In this document: piece by piece, positions 42,146 through 49,398 of the stretch
Position numbering within the stretch: the stretch's first letter is position 1
Layout: the number at the start of each line of letters is the position of its first letter
IMG/VR virus record: IMGVR_UViG_3300036770_001455
Coordinates: 1 to 50,132 of that record
Direction: 5' to 3' (one strand)
Source: a virus
Length of the DNA stretch: 50,132 bases
The notes under the pieces: generated by a model
The model's input: only the letters and a program-made list of their open reading frames with translations
The model's database searches: none
Told to the model about the DNA's origin: nothing
Program-made: the position numbers and the translations under genes

Positions 42146-43510
42146 GTGGACAAGATCAAGGCACTGCTCGACGAACTGGCCGCCGTTGTCGCTGAGATGG
42201 AAGCGATGACCGATGACGCCCCCGAGGGTGAAGAGGCCGCTCCCATGACTGAGGAGCAAGAGGCTTCGCTGCGGAGCCTGACCGAGCGTGCTGACAAGCT
42301 CCGCGAGCGGATCGAGTTCCTCGAAAAAGTCCGTGCCAAGGAACTGGAGTTGCGGTCCGTGCTGGAGCGGGCCGCCCCTGTCAAGGCTGTGATCGAAACC
42401 CCTGAGGTCAAGGAGACTGCCGTGGAGACTCGTGAATACGCGGTGCCGAAGGCTCACAACAGCCTGCGGGCGTTCAAGGATGCCGAGAGTGCCTACCGGG
42501 CCGGAATGCACATCAAGGGCTTCGTGTTCGGTGATGCCGAAGCCCGGCGGTGGTGCAAAGACCACGGCGTCGAAAGCCGCGTTCAGGCCGGTGGCGTGAA
42601 TGCCCTCGGTGGTGTGCTCGTGGCTCCTGAGATGAGCAACGAGATCATCCGGCTCGTCGAAGAGTACGGCGCGTTCCCGCAGTACGCTCGCCGGGTGAGC
42701 ATGAGCAGCGACACGCTCGTGATCGCTCGCCGGACGGGTGGCCTCGCCGCTCGCCCGGTTGGCGAGAACGTCGAGGTGACTGCCAGCGACGTGACCTTCG
42801 ACAACGTCGAACTGTCGGCGAAGATTTGGGGCGTGGCGAACCGCGTTCCCAACTCGCTGCTCGAAGACTCCATCATCGACCTCGCCGATGCGATGGCTGT
42901 CGAAGTGGCCCAGGCGTTTGCTGAAGCCTTCGACAACTCCGGGTTCATCGGCGATGGCACGAGTGCCTACCACGGCGTGACCGGCATCTGCACCAAGGTG
43001 CTGGACGCCGCTCACACCGCTTCGGTCGTGACTGCTACTGGCAACGCGACTTTCGGTGCCCTGACGATGGCGAACTTCACCGACATGGTCGCCAAGCTCC
43101 CGCTCTACGCTCGCCGGAACGCTGCGTTCTACGTCAGCCCGGCTGGCTGGGGCTCTGCGATGCTGCGGCTCGCGATGCTGCCCGGCGGTGCCTCTGGCCC
43201 TGGCGGAAACAGCACGAGCGACGTGGCTGCCGGCTTCGGCGAGCGGTTCCTGGGCTATCCGGTGCGTCTGGTTCACTCGATGGAGTCGGCTCTTTCTGGC
43301 ACGACCGGCAAGGTGGCTGTGCTCTTCGGCGACCTCTCGCAGGCGGCGACCTTCGGCGAGCGTCGGGCTGTCTCGATCCGCACGGCTTCCGAGCGGTACA
43401 TCGAGTACGATCAGACCCTCACCTTCGCCACGACTCGCAATGCGATGGTCGTTCACGATCTCGGCAGCACGACCAAGGCTGGTCCGGTCGTGGCCCTCAA
43501 GTTCGGTTGA
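42146..43510 (+). CDS. major capsid protein (HK97 fold)
   Basis: 454 residues from GTG 42146 with AAGGAG 8 bases upstream. Residues 1-~110 are a coiled, acidic delta/scaffold domain (DKIKALLDELAAVVAEMEAM, ASLRSLTERADKLRERIEFL) removed by the protease. Then GGVLVAPEMSNEIIRLVEEY, SSDTLVIARRTGG, the E-loop, P-domain (NRVPNSLLEDSIIDLADAMA) and A-domain (FLGYPVRLVHSM, VLFGDLSQAATFGERRAVSI). These define a Phage_capsid-family shell protein. It is followed by a decoration-like gene and a terminator. Confidence 0.95.
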   Translation: MDKIKALLDELAAVVAEMEAMTDDAPEGEEAAPMTEEQEASLRSLTERADKLRERIEFLEKVRAKELELRSVLERAAPVKAVIETPEVKETAVETREYAVPKAHNSLRAFKDAESAYRAGMHIKGFVFGDAEARRWCKDHGVESRVQAGGVNALGGVLVAPEMSNEIIRLVEEYGAFPQYARRVSMSSDTLVIARRTGGLAARPVGENVEVTASDVTFDNVELSAKIWGVANRVPNSLLEDSIIDLADAMAVEVAQAFAEAFDNSGFIGDGTSAYHGVTGICTKVLDAAHTASVVTATGNATFGALTMANFTDMVAKLPLYARRNAAFYVSPAGWGSAMLRLAMLPGGASGPGGNSTSDVAAGFGERFLGYPVRLVHSMESALSGTTGKVAVLFGDLSQAATFGERRAVSIRTASERYIEYDQTLTFATTRNAMVVHDLGSTTKAGPVVALKFG

Positions 43511-43542
43511 TCCACACCCCTTCCTACGGAGAACTCTGACAG

Positions 43543-43956
43543 ATGAACTACGTTGAAGCTAGTAAGACGGTAGCGAAGGTCGTGGACGGGGCGAGCATTG
43601 CCCACCCGATCGACTGCAAGGGCTACAGCCACGCCTCGATCGACGTGTGCTACGAGCCCGTCGCTGCGGCTGGCACTGCCTCTGCCGTTGCCACGGTGCT
43701 GAAGCTCCAGAGCAGCGACACGGACGGCTCCTATGCCGACCTGACGGGCTACGTCGGCGGCACGGATTTCACGGTTCCGACGCCGGCCAACACCAACGAC
43801 ACGGTCGTGGTGCGGTTCGATGTCGACCTGCGTGGCAAGAAGAGGTATTTGAACGTCGCTTCGACGCTCCAGACCTCGGGCGGCGTGGCCTCGGTCGTGC
43901 GTCTGAGCAAGGGCGAAGTCGGCGGTGCCAAGGGTGCCAACGTCTCGGTCGGCTGA
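43543..43956 (+). CDS. capsid-associated beta protein (possible decoration protein)
   Basis: 137 residues with GGAGA before ATG 43543. Beta-rich: HPIDCKGYSHASIDVCYEPV, VATVLKLQSSDTDGSY and KKRYLNVASTLQTSGG. LQ(S)SDTDGSYADLTG is the kind of strand seen in head-decoration and tail-tip beta sandwiches. Coming directly after the capsid gene and before a terminator, it should be strongly expressed and is best read as a capsid decoration or minor head protein. No family confirmed. Confidence 0.6.
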   Translation: MNYVEASKTVAKVVDGASIAHPIDCKGYSHASIDVCYEPVAAAGTASAVATVLKLQSSDTDGSYADLTGYVGGTDFTVPTPANTNDTVVVRFDVDLRGKKRYLNVASTLQTSGGVASVVRLSKGEVGGAKGANVSVG

Positions 43957-43979
43957 CGCTTGACACAAGTGCAACTCTG

Positions 43980-44019
43980 AACGGGCGGCTCTCACTCGGG
44001 GGCCGCCCGTTCTCTTTTT
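43980..44019 (+). terminator. rho-independent terminator after the capsid operon
   Basis: AACGGGCGGC (43980-43989) and GCCGCCCGTT (44002-44011) are perfect 10-bp arms with a 12-nt loop, followed by CTCTTTTT (44012-44019). This is the clearest intrinsic terminator in the window. It ends the terminase-to-decoration transcript just ahead of the glycosyltransferase. Confidence 0.85.
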
Positions 44020-44029
44020 GAGGTTGCAA

Positions 44030-44767
44030 ATGATCGTCAAGGTTGGTGGGTCTGAGGTTGACGTGAGAGTCGAGGCGATCATGTCGATGCCTCGCCTGTC
44101 GTTCACGGCGAACCACTTCGCATGGGCTCAGGCTCTCATGCCGCTCGGGATTCGCCCGACGATGGGCACCGGGGCGTTCTGGTCGCAGGTGAACACCCGC
44201 GTGATGGAGCAGTTCATCGACTCGTGCGAATACCTGCTGACAATCGACTATGACACGTTTTTCACGAAGGCGGATCTGGAGCATCTCTTCGCCCTGGCGT
44301 TGACGTTCCAGTGTGACGCCGTGACAGGGCTCCAGACGAAACGCGAGGACGGTCGCCCGATGCTCACGCTCAAGGGCACGCTGGACAACCCGCCAAAGGA
44401 TGGCGTCACGACGCTGCCTGCTTCATGGTTTGCCGAGCCGGTGCAGGAAGTCGATTCGGCTCACTTTGGGCTCACCGTGATTTCAACGGCTGCCCTCAAG
44501 CGGGCGAGGAAGCCTTGGTTCTGGAGCAAGCCGGGGCCGGATGGCTCGTGGAATGAAGGCCGGGTCGATGACGACATCTACTTCTGGCGGAACTGGCGGG
44601 AGAGCGGGAACCGCGTTTTCGTCTCGCCTCGCGTCACGCTAGGGCACGGCGAGTATGTCATTACGTGGCCGAGCAAGGACTTTTCTAAGCCTGTTTTCCA
44701 GTGGACGACGGAGTTCACCAGCACATCCAAGAAGCCCGAAACTGCATGGAGTATCGCCGGATCATGA
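44030..44767 (+). CDS. GT-A glycosyltransferase in the head operon
   Basis: 245 residues from ATG 44030 (GAGG upstream); a TTG at 44018 lies within the terminator. DxD: TIDYDTFF (D73, D75); CDAVTGLQTKRE, AHFGLTVISTAALKR and RVDDDIYFWRNWRES (acid cluster for the metal or acceptor) are consistent with a GT-A enzyme. No membrane segment. It lies between the capsid and connector genes, so a virion glycosylation role is likely. It is a third glycosyltransferase after those at 30274 and 30854. Confidence 0.7.
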   Translation: MIVKVGGSEVDVRVEAIMSMPRLSFTANHFAWAQALMPLGIRPTMGTGAFWSQVNTRVMEQFIDSCEYLLTIDYDTFFTKADLEHLFALALTFQCDAVTGLQTKREDGRPMLTLKGTLDNPPKDGVTTLPASWFAEPVQEVDSAHFGLTVISTAALKRARKPWFWSKPGPDGSWNEGRVDDDIYFWRNWRESGNRVFVSPRVTLGHGEYVITWPSKDFSKPVFQWTTEFTSTSKKPETAWSIAGS

Positions 44768-44964
44768 AAATCAAAATGAGCAGAGCGTATGCCAGCTACA
44801 AGGCTGGCGAACTGGTCGAGGTCGATGACGGTCTGGCGGCGCGGCTCCTGGCGTGGGGCTACGCGGTCGAGGATCGCCAGCGTGATCTGATCGAGACGGC
44901 GGCGGTAGAGCATCGGGCGGAATCGGCGGACGTGACGCCCAAACGGAGACGCGGCAAGCAATGA
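44764..44964 (+). CDS. small conserved protein between capsid and connector genes
   Basis: 66 residues from ATG 44764 at an ATGA overlap. KIKMSRAYASYKAGELVEVD then DGLAARLLAWGYAV is a pattern I associate with a short protein in this slot of many siphophages; the fold is a small beta barrel plus helix. The tail (KRRRGKQ) is basic. Function unknown. Confidence 0.75.
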   Translation: MKIKMSRAYASYKAGELVEVDDGLAARLLAWGYAVEDRQRDLIETAAVEHRAESADVTPKRRRGKQ

Positions 44965-45566
44965 GATACCGCAGCCTCAGGCGAATCACGCAGCCGGTCG
45001 TGGAGCCGGTCAGTCTCGCGGAGGCGAAGACGCACTGCCGCGTCGACTCAGACGAGGCGAGCGAAAACACGTACCTCACGTCGCTGATCTCGGCTGCCCG
45101 TGAGTGGGTGGAAGACTACATCGACCGCTCGCTTGTGAAGACTCGCTGGCAGATGCGTCTCGACAAGTTCCCGGCTGAGATTGAACTTCCTCGCCCGCCG
45201 ATGCTGCCGGTAACGTCTGAAACGCCGGTCACTCTGACGTATACCGTCAACCAAACCGGACAGACGGCAGCGCTGTCGACGGCATCGTACCGCGTGGACT
45301 CCGACTCGACGCCGGGTGTGCTGCGGAACCTGTACGGCGGAACGTGGCCCAGCAATCTCGATGATCCCGGCTCGATCACCGTGACGTGGTGGGCCGGCTA
45401 CGGCGAGGATGGGCGAGCGGTGCCGACGCGGGCGAGACACGCGATGCTGATGCTGGTGGGTCACTGGTATGAACGACGGCTTGCGGCGGACAACGTCGCG
45501 GCAGCCGAAGTGCCGTTCGGCGTGAAAGCCCTGCTCGATAGCGTCTCGTGGGGGAGTTACACCTGA
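44961..45566 (+). CDS. head-tail connector protein (HK97 gp6-like)
   Basis: 201 residues, ATGA overlap with the preceding gene. VEPVSLAEAKTHCRVDSDEA with a following helix (YLTSLISAAREWVEDYIDRS) is the standard start of the gp6/phiE125 gp8 connector family; a central beta region and a terminal helix (HAMLMLVGHWYERRLAADN) complete it. It forms the ring below the portal. The head-closure partner lies at 1513, at the other end of the window. Confidence 0.92.
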   Translation: MRYRSLRRITQPVVEPVSLAEAKTHCRVDSDEASENTYLTSLISAAREWVEDYIDRSLVKTRWQMRLDKFPAEIELPRPPMLPVTSETPVTLTYTVNQTGQTAALSTASYRVDSDSTPGVLRNLYGGTWPSNLDDPGSITVTWWAGYGEDGRAVPTRARHAMLMLVGHWYERRLAADNVAAAEVPFGVKALLDSVSWGSYT

Positions 45567-45889
45567 TGGCTACGTACACGCAACTGCCGGGTTCGCTGGG
45601 GCTGTCGCTTCGCCGTGGCGATGAGCTCGGCACGACGATTGATTTCTCGCCCACGACGATGACCGGCTACACGGTTACGGCAGTTATTACGTCCGTGGTA
45701 ACTGGTGAGGTTGTCGAGACGATCACGGCCAGCGTGAGCGATGGCCCGAATGGAGTCGTGTCGCTCGCTCTCACGGAGACGCAGACGGCGGCGTTGCCGG
45801 TCGGCACCTACGGCTGGCGTCTTGAGTGGGATGCTCCAGGCAACGTGCGACGTACCGCCCTGCAAGGCATGGTGGAGGTTGTGGGATGA
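45566..45889 (+). CDS. fibre-cassette B beta-sandwich protein (paralogue of 9149-9514)
   Basis: 107 residues from ATG 45566 at a TGATG overlap with the connector. Opening MATYTQLPGSLGLSLRRGDE parallels the 9149 protein, as do the ALTETQTAALP and YGWRLEWDA strands. Its role is inferred as the anchor of the fibre genes downstream. In this genome the fibre cassette starts immediately after the connector, an unusual position. Confidence 0.65.
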   Translation: MATYTQLPGSLGLSLRRGDELGTTIDFSPTTMTGYTVTAVITSVVTGEVVETITASVSDGPNGVVSLALTETQTAALPVGTYGWRLEWDAPGNVRRTALQGMVEVVG

Positions 45890-46152
45890 TCGTAGCGAAC
45901 GTCAGCAGCAACCGGATCACTGCCAGCGTGACGGGCTCCGCTGTCGCGGCGGCTGTGTCGGCAAACGTCGTGACTACCGCAACGGCTGGCGGCATTGGCC
46001 CGCAGGGGCCTCAGGGAGTCGCTGGTGCGGCATTGCAGTCGGCCTCAGATGTTGCCCTATCTGGGGTCTCGGAAGGCGACGTTCTGAGGTATTCATCGAG
46101 CAAGTGGCGGAACTACGCGGACGCAAACCTGACTGACGGCGGAAACTTCTAG
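45886..46152 (+). CDS. short fibre component with collagen-like GPQGPQG
   Basis: 88 residues from ATG 45886. The N-terminus (IVANVSSNRITASVTGSAVA) is beta-rich, like the start of the 9511 fibre (SINVTVSSTAAGVSVSGGTA). GGIGPQGPQGVAGAA is a collagen-like triplet stretch, and it ends in a short globular part (DVLRYSSSKWRNYADANLTD). The matching gene in cassette A is a full-length fibre, so this may be a truncated equivalent. ATGA overlap upstream. Confidence 0.65.
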   Translation: MIVANVSSNRITASVTGSAVAAAVSANVVTTATAGGIGPQGPQGVAGAALQSASDVALSGVSEGDVLRYSSSKWRNYADANLTDGGNF

Positions 46153-46163
46153 GAGAGACTGCG

Positions 46164-47339
46164 ATGGCGAACACACTGAGGATCAAGCGTCGGGCAGCCG
46201 CGAGCGGCGCGGGCGCACCTTCGAGCCTGGCGAACGCTGAACTCGCGTTCAACGAAGCATCGAATATCCTCTACTACGGCACGGGCACCGGCGGTGCGGG
46301 CGGCTCCGCGACCAGCGTGATTGCCATCGGCGGTGATGGTGCGTACCTCGGGCTTTCGAGTGGTCTGACGCAGACTGCGGCTGGCACCTACACGTTCTCG
46401 GGCGGCGTGACCTTCTCTTCGACGGTCGCCCTTGGCGCATCAGCCACGGCGACCACGCCTGCCGCTGACGATAGTTCTACGGCAGTCGCCACGACAGCCT
46501 ACGTTCAGAATGAAATCGCTGGGCTTGGAGTCGGCTCGGTTACGAGCGTGGGGCTTTCGCTGCCAGACATTTTCACTGTCAGTGGTTCTCCGGTTACTTC
46601 GAGCGGCACGCTCTCTGCCACGCTGGCGAGCCAGACGCAGAACTACGTGTTCGCCGCCCCCGGCTCTGGCGGCAACGGCTCGCCGACGTTCCGGGCGCTG
46701 GTGGCCGCTGACATCCCCGATCTGTCGGCGACGTACCTAGCACTCACTGGCACGCAGACGGCGAGTGGCACCTACACTTTCAGCGGGACGGTAAATCACA
46801 CCGGCACATTCCAGATCGGCAGCACGACGGTCACTTCGTCCGCCGCTGAGTTGAATCTGGTCGATGGCTCGATCGCCAATGCGGTCGTGAACAGCAAGGC
46901 CGTGGTCTACGGATCTGCGGGCGAGGTTGCCGCATCGTCGATCACGACCACCGGCAATGTCACGGTCGGCGGTGATCTCACGGTCAATGGAACCGTGACC
47001 AGCATCAACTCGACCACGATTTCGGTTGACGACAAAAACCTTGAGCTTGGCAGCACAGCCAGCCCGTCCGATGCGACTGCTGACGGTGGCGGCATCACGC
47101 TGAAGGGCACGACCGACAAGACGCTCAACTGGGTGGACTCGACCGACGCCTGGACGAGTAGCGAGCACATGAACCTGCTCGCCGGCAAGGAATACAAGAT
47201 CAACGGATCAAGCGTGTTGTCATCAAACACGCTCGGCAGCGGCGTCACGGCATCGAGCCTGACCAGCGTGGGCACGATCACCAGCGGCACCTGGTCGGCG
47301 ACCATCGATAATGCGACGATCGACGGGGGGACGTTCTAA
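46164..47339 (+). CDS. tail fibre protein with Mtd-N-like start
   Basis: 391 residues. The first 40, NTLRIKRRAAASGAGAPSSL and ANAELAFNEASNILYYG, follow the K(R)..(T)..P..L..GELA......Y.G pattern of the Mtd N-terminal-type adaptor domain. TTAYVQNEI, SVTSVGLSLPDIFTVSGSP and AALALTGTQTASGTYTFSGT repeats are usual in fibre shafts. A C-terminal repeat (SSNTLGSGVTASSLTSVGTI, TSGTWSATIDNATIDGG) is typical of intramolecular trimer repeats. It ends without an obvious adhesin, the next genes supplying further parts. Confidence 0.75.
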   Translation: MANTLRIKRRAAASGAGAPSSLANAELAFNEASNILYYGTGTGGAGGSATSVIAIGGDGAYLGLSSGLTQTAAGTYTFSGGVTFSSTVALGASATATTPAADDSSTAVATTAYVQNEIAGLGVGSVTSVGLSLPDIFTVSGSPVTSSGTLSATLASQTQNYVFAAPGSGGNGSPTFRALVAADIPDLSATYLALTGTQTASGTYTFSGTVNHTGTFQIGSTTVTSSAAELNLVDGSIANAVVNSKAVVYGSAGEVAASSITTTGNVTVGGDLTVNGTVTSINSTTISVDDKNLELGSTASPSDATADGGGITLKGTTDKTLNWVDSTDAWTSSEHMNLLAGKEYKINGSSVLSSNTLGSGVTASSLTSVGTITSGTWSATIDNATIDGGTF

Positions 47340-47576
47340 GTGGCGAACACGATCCAACTCAAGCGGTCGACGATTTCGGGGGCTATCCCGTCCTCGCTCG
47401 CCGATGGTGAGCTGGCGGTGCAGCGGGCAGACAAGACGATTTATTTCAAGGACGCGACGGATACGATTCACGACCTTCTGAACATTGACTGCGGCGAGAT
47501 ACTGCCGGCGGCGACGGCCGGCGGCCTCTCGCTATGGGCGGCTGAACTCGACGGCAACTGGCACTGGAGCGATTGA
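47340..47576 (+). CDS. short fibre adaptor protein (Mtd-N-like)
   Basis: 78 residues from GTG 47340, 0 bp after the fibre stop. ANTIQLKRSTISGAIPSSLA and DGELAVQRADKTIYFKDA match the start of the 46164 protein and the partial gene at 49399; the rest is a short domain ending in GNWHWSD. Three such N-termini in one cassette suggest repeated recruitment of the same attachment adaptor. Coupled to the next gene by TGATG. Confidence 0.65.
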   Translation: MANTIQLKRSTISGAIPSSLADGELAVQRADKTIYFKDATDTIHDLLNIDCGEILPAATAGGLSLWAAELDGNWHWSD

Positions 47577-47932
47577 TGGCACACCCGAATATGAACAGCC
47601 CGACGACCGTGGAAGGCTTGTCGCTCGCGACAGCCGTAGGCACGTCGGCGACCACGATCGTGAGCAACGGCACCGCGTCATCGGCGACGATCCGAATCGT
47701 TTCGATGTTCGTGGCGAACATAGACGGCTCATCTGCCGCTGATGTTACCGTGAAGCTCGCCACTGGCACGAACGCTTGGTCGATCGCCAGCACCGTGAGC
47801 GTTCCAGCCGATGCGAGCCTCGAAGTGATTTCGGGTCGCCCACTGTATCTCAAAGAGGGCGACAGCCTGACCGCCACGGCAAGCGCGGCCGGCGACCTCG
47901 AAGCGGTCATCTCATACGAGAGGATTACGTGA
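47576..47932 (+). CDS. fibre-associated beta protein, cassette B (paralogue of 10874-11227)
   Basis: 118 residues from ATG 47576. TVSVPADAS and LYLKEGDSLTATASAAGDLE repeat in the 10874 protein; I count a shared core of about 50 residues. It probably shares the fibre-accessory role. Start is fixed by the TGATG overlap; the next gene starts at its stop in the same way. Confidence 0.65.
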   Translation: MAHPNMNSPTTVEGLSLATAVGTSATTIVSNGTASSATIRIVSMFVANIDGSSAADVTVKLATGTNAWSIASTVSVPADASLEVISGRPLYLKEGDSLTATASAAGDLEAVISYERIT

Positions 47933-48453
47933 TGGCAAACATCGGCGATTCGTGCTGGCGTCGAAACGGCGTAGCCGCGTTGGAACTCCCGTTCCGCGTT
48001 CGTCTCCCTGACGGTTCGACTCGCACCGACCCCTCTCAGTGGAGCAACGACGAATCTGTTCTGGCGGCGACCGGCTGGAGCCGATCAACGCTGACGCAGG
48101 ACGATCTGGATGCCCTGTTCCCGCCGCCGCCGCCTGCGCCGGAGCCGACGCCGTATGAGGCTGGCTATGACACCGGACTCGGCTGGCGTCTCGGCTGGCA
48201 ACCCGATGACGTGGCCCTGCTCACGGGGATGTACGTTCTCGCGAGCCGTGCCGCTGAACTGGGAGTCGACCAGCCGGTGAACGTCGTCGATATGGACGGC
48301 GTGGCCCACACGCTGCCGTTCGCGGAATACGAGGCGATCATGCTCGCCTACGGTGCGGCGAGGGCCGCGTTGTCGGCACCGCCGGCTCCTGAGCCTGAAC
48401 CGGAGCCAGAACCGGCTCCTGAGCCTGAACCTGAACCGACTCCCGAAACCTAA
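47932..48453 (+). CDS. putative tail fibre assembly protein (DUF4376-like) with PE-repeat tail
   Basis: 173 residues. The N-terminal part (SCWRRNGVAALELPFRVRLP) and the middle WRLGWQPDDVALLTGMYVLA, VVDMDGVAHTLPFAEYEAIM resemble the DUF4376 region of fibre-assembly proteins, which help trimerise fibres. The C-terminus is PAPEPEPEPEPAPEPEPEP-type, a 25-residue rigid Pro-Glu arm, and a second Pro run (FPPPPPAPEP) separates the halves. It is encoded before the LamG adhesin, where an assembly chaperone is expected. Confidence 0.6.
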   Translation: MANIGDSCWRRNGVAALELPFRVRLPDGSTRTDPSQWSNDESVLAATGWSRSTLTQDDLDALFPPPPPAPEPTPYEAGYDTGLGWRLGWQPDDVALLTGMYVLASRAAELGVDQPVNVVDMDGVAHTLPFAEYEAIMLAYGAARAALSAPPAPEPEPEPEPAPEPEPEPTPET

Positions 48454-48481
48454 GTTCCCCACATCACAACGGTAGCGCACC

Positions 48482-49261
48482 ATGTCACTTCGCTCTAACG
48501 GCTCCTACATCGGCCCTCGCCCGACCGGGCCTAATACCACGGTGGCGTCTGGCATTTGGGACTTGCGAACCGTTCAGCGGCAGCGGTCGCTTAATGCGTG
48601 GCCGGGGCAGGCTGCCACCGACCCAGACTTTTCCAGCGTAGCACTGCTGCTCCACATGGACGGCAGCGGAAGTACGTTTACGGATTCCAGCGGGTCGCCG
48701 CAGACCATCACTGCCACAGGGAACGTCACGCAATCGACGACGCAATCGAAATTCGGCGGAAAGTCCGCGTCATTCGACGGCAATGGTGATTATTTAGAAA
48801 CTGGTAGCGGCAGTCAAAACACGTTCGGGACTGGCGATTTGTGCATCGAATTTTGGACGTATGCAAATTCAATCGGCAGCAACACATGCCTAGTGGATCA
48901 ACAGAACGGGCTGCTGATTCGTCAAGCCAGCACAAACATGCTGTCGATTTACTCTCGCGTCGGCGAGGTGTTCTTCAACTCAGCCAACAATGTCCTAACG
49001 ACAGGCGTGTGGCAGCACATCGCCGTATCGCGTTCTGGCACTACGTTGAGCGCCTACGTTAACGGTCAGCGCGTTGTGACAGGCACATCGTCAGCAAACC
49101 TGACAGGCACAGTTTTTCGCGTTGGTGCGTTTATTGACAACTCAGGCAGCGGATTTGTGCTAAATGGCTACATCGACGAACTGCGCATCACAAAGGGCAC
49201 GGCTCGCGGCTACACAGGTTCAACCATCACGGTGCCGACAGCAGCCTTCCCCGACGCATGA
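48482..49261 (+). CDS. LamG/concanavalin A-like lectin-domain fibre protein
   Basis: 259 residues. The N-terminus (SLRSNGSYIGPRPTGPNTTV, GIWDLRTVQRQRSLNAWPG) is the adaptor common to phage fibre proteins. From about 55, LLLHMDGSGSTFTDSSG, SAFDGNGDYLE-like, FTVEFW-type CIEFWTYANS, HIAVSRSGTTLSAYVNGQRV and YIDELRITKGTARG are successive strands of a LamG-like jelly roll that binds carbohydrate. The DNA of the lectin part is more AT-rich than the adaptor. A receptor-binding role is likely. Confidence 0.8.
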   Translation: MSLRSNGSYIGPRPTGPNTTVASGIWDLRTVQRQRSLNAWPGQAATDPDFSSVALLLHMDGSGSTFTDSSGSPQTITATGNVTQSTTQSKFGGKSASFDGNGDYLETGSGSQNTFGTGDLCIEFWTYANSIGSNTCLVDQQNGLLIRQASTNMLSIYSRVGEVFFNSANNVLTTGVWQHIAVSRSGTTLSAYVNGQRVVTGTSSANLTGTVFRVGAFIDNSGSGFVLNGYIDELRITKGTARGYTGSTITVPTAAFPDA

Positions 49262-49377
49262 GCAACGACGCCTTCGCCGCCGCGCTGGTTCTCGCCTCAT
49301 TCCCGGCAGGCGTGGCGGGTGGCGTGTTGGGGGTGTGGATCGCCCGCTGGACGATTGTGTTTTTCATCGCCCCGTAA
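49258..49377 (+). CDS. 39-residue membrane protein
   Basis: ATG 49258 overlaps the LamG stop as ATGA; stop 49375-49377. The sequence is nearly all hydrophobic (ALVLASFPAGVAGGVLGVWI, then WTIVFFIAP), one or two membrane helices. A short gene inside a fibre cassette is unexpected; it may be a small accessory of the attachment or lysis apparatus, or a leftover. Coupling supports translation. Confidence 0.5.
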   Translation: MSNDAFAAALVLASFPAGVAGGVLGVWIARWTIVFFIAP

Positions 49378-49398
49378 CGACGCTACACAACAAACATA

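Noticed and set aside
39100-43456. Long minus-strand frames opposite portal (39100-40533) and capsid (42086-43456)
   Set aside because: Both are antisense shadows of GC-rich coding sequence with no initiation signals.
1513-45566. Two separate prophages in the window
   Set aside because: No structural function is duplicated; the two blocks complement each other. A single genome opened at an arbitrary point explains the data better.
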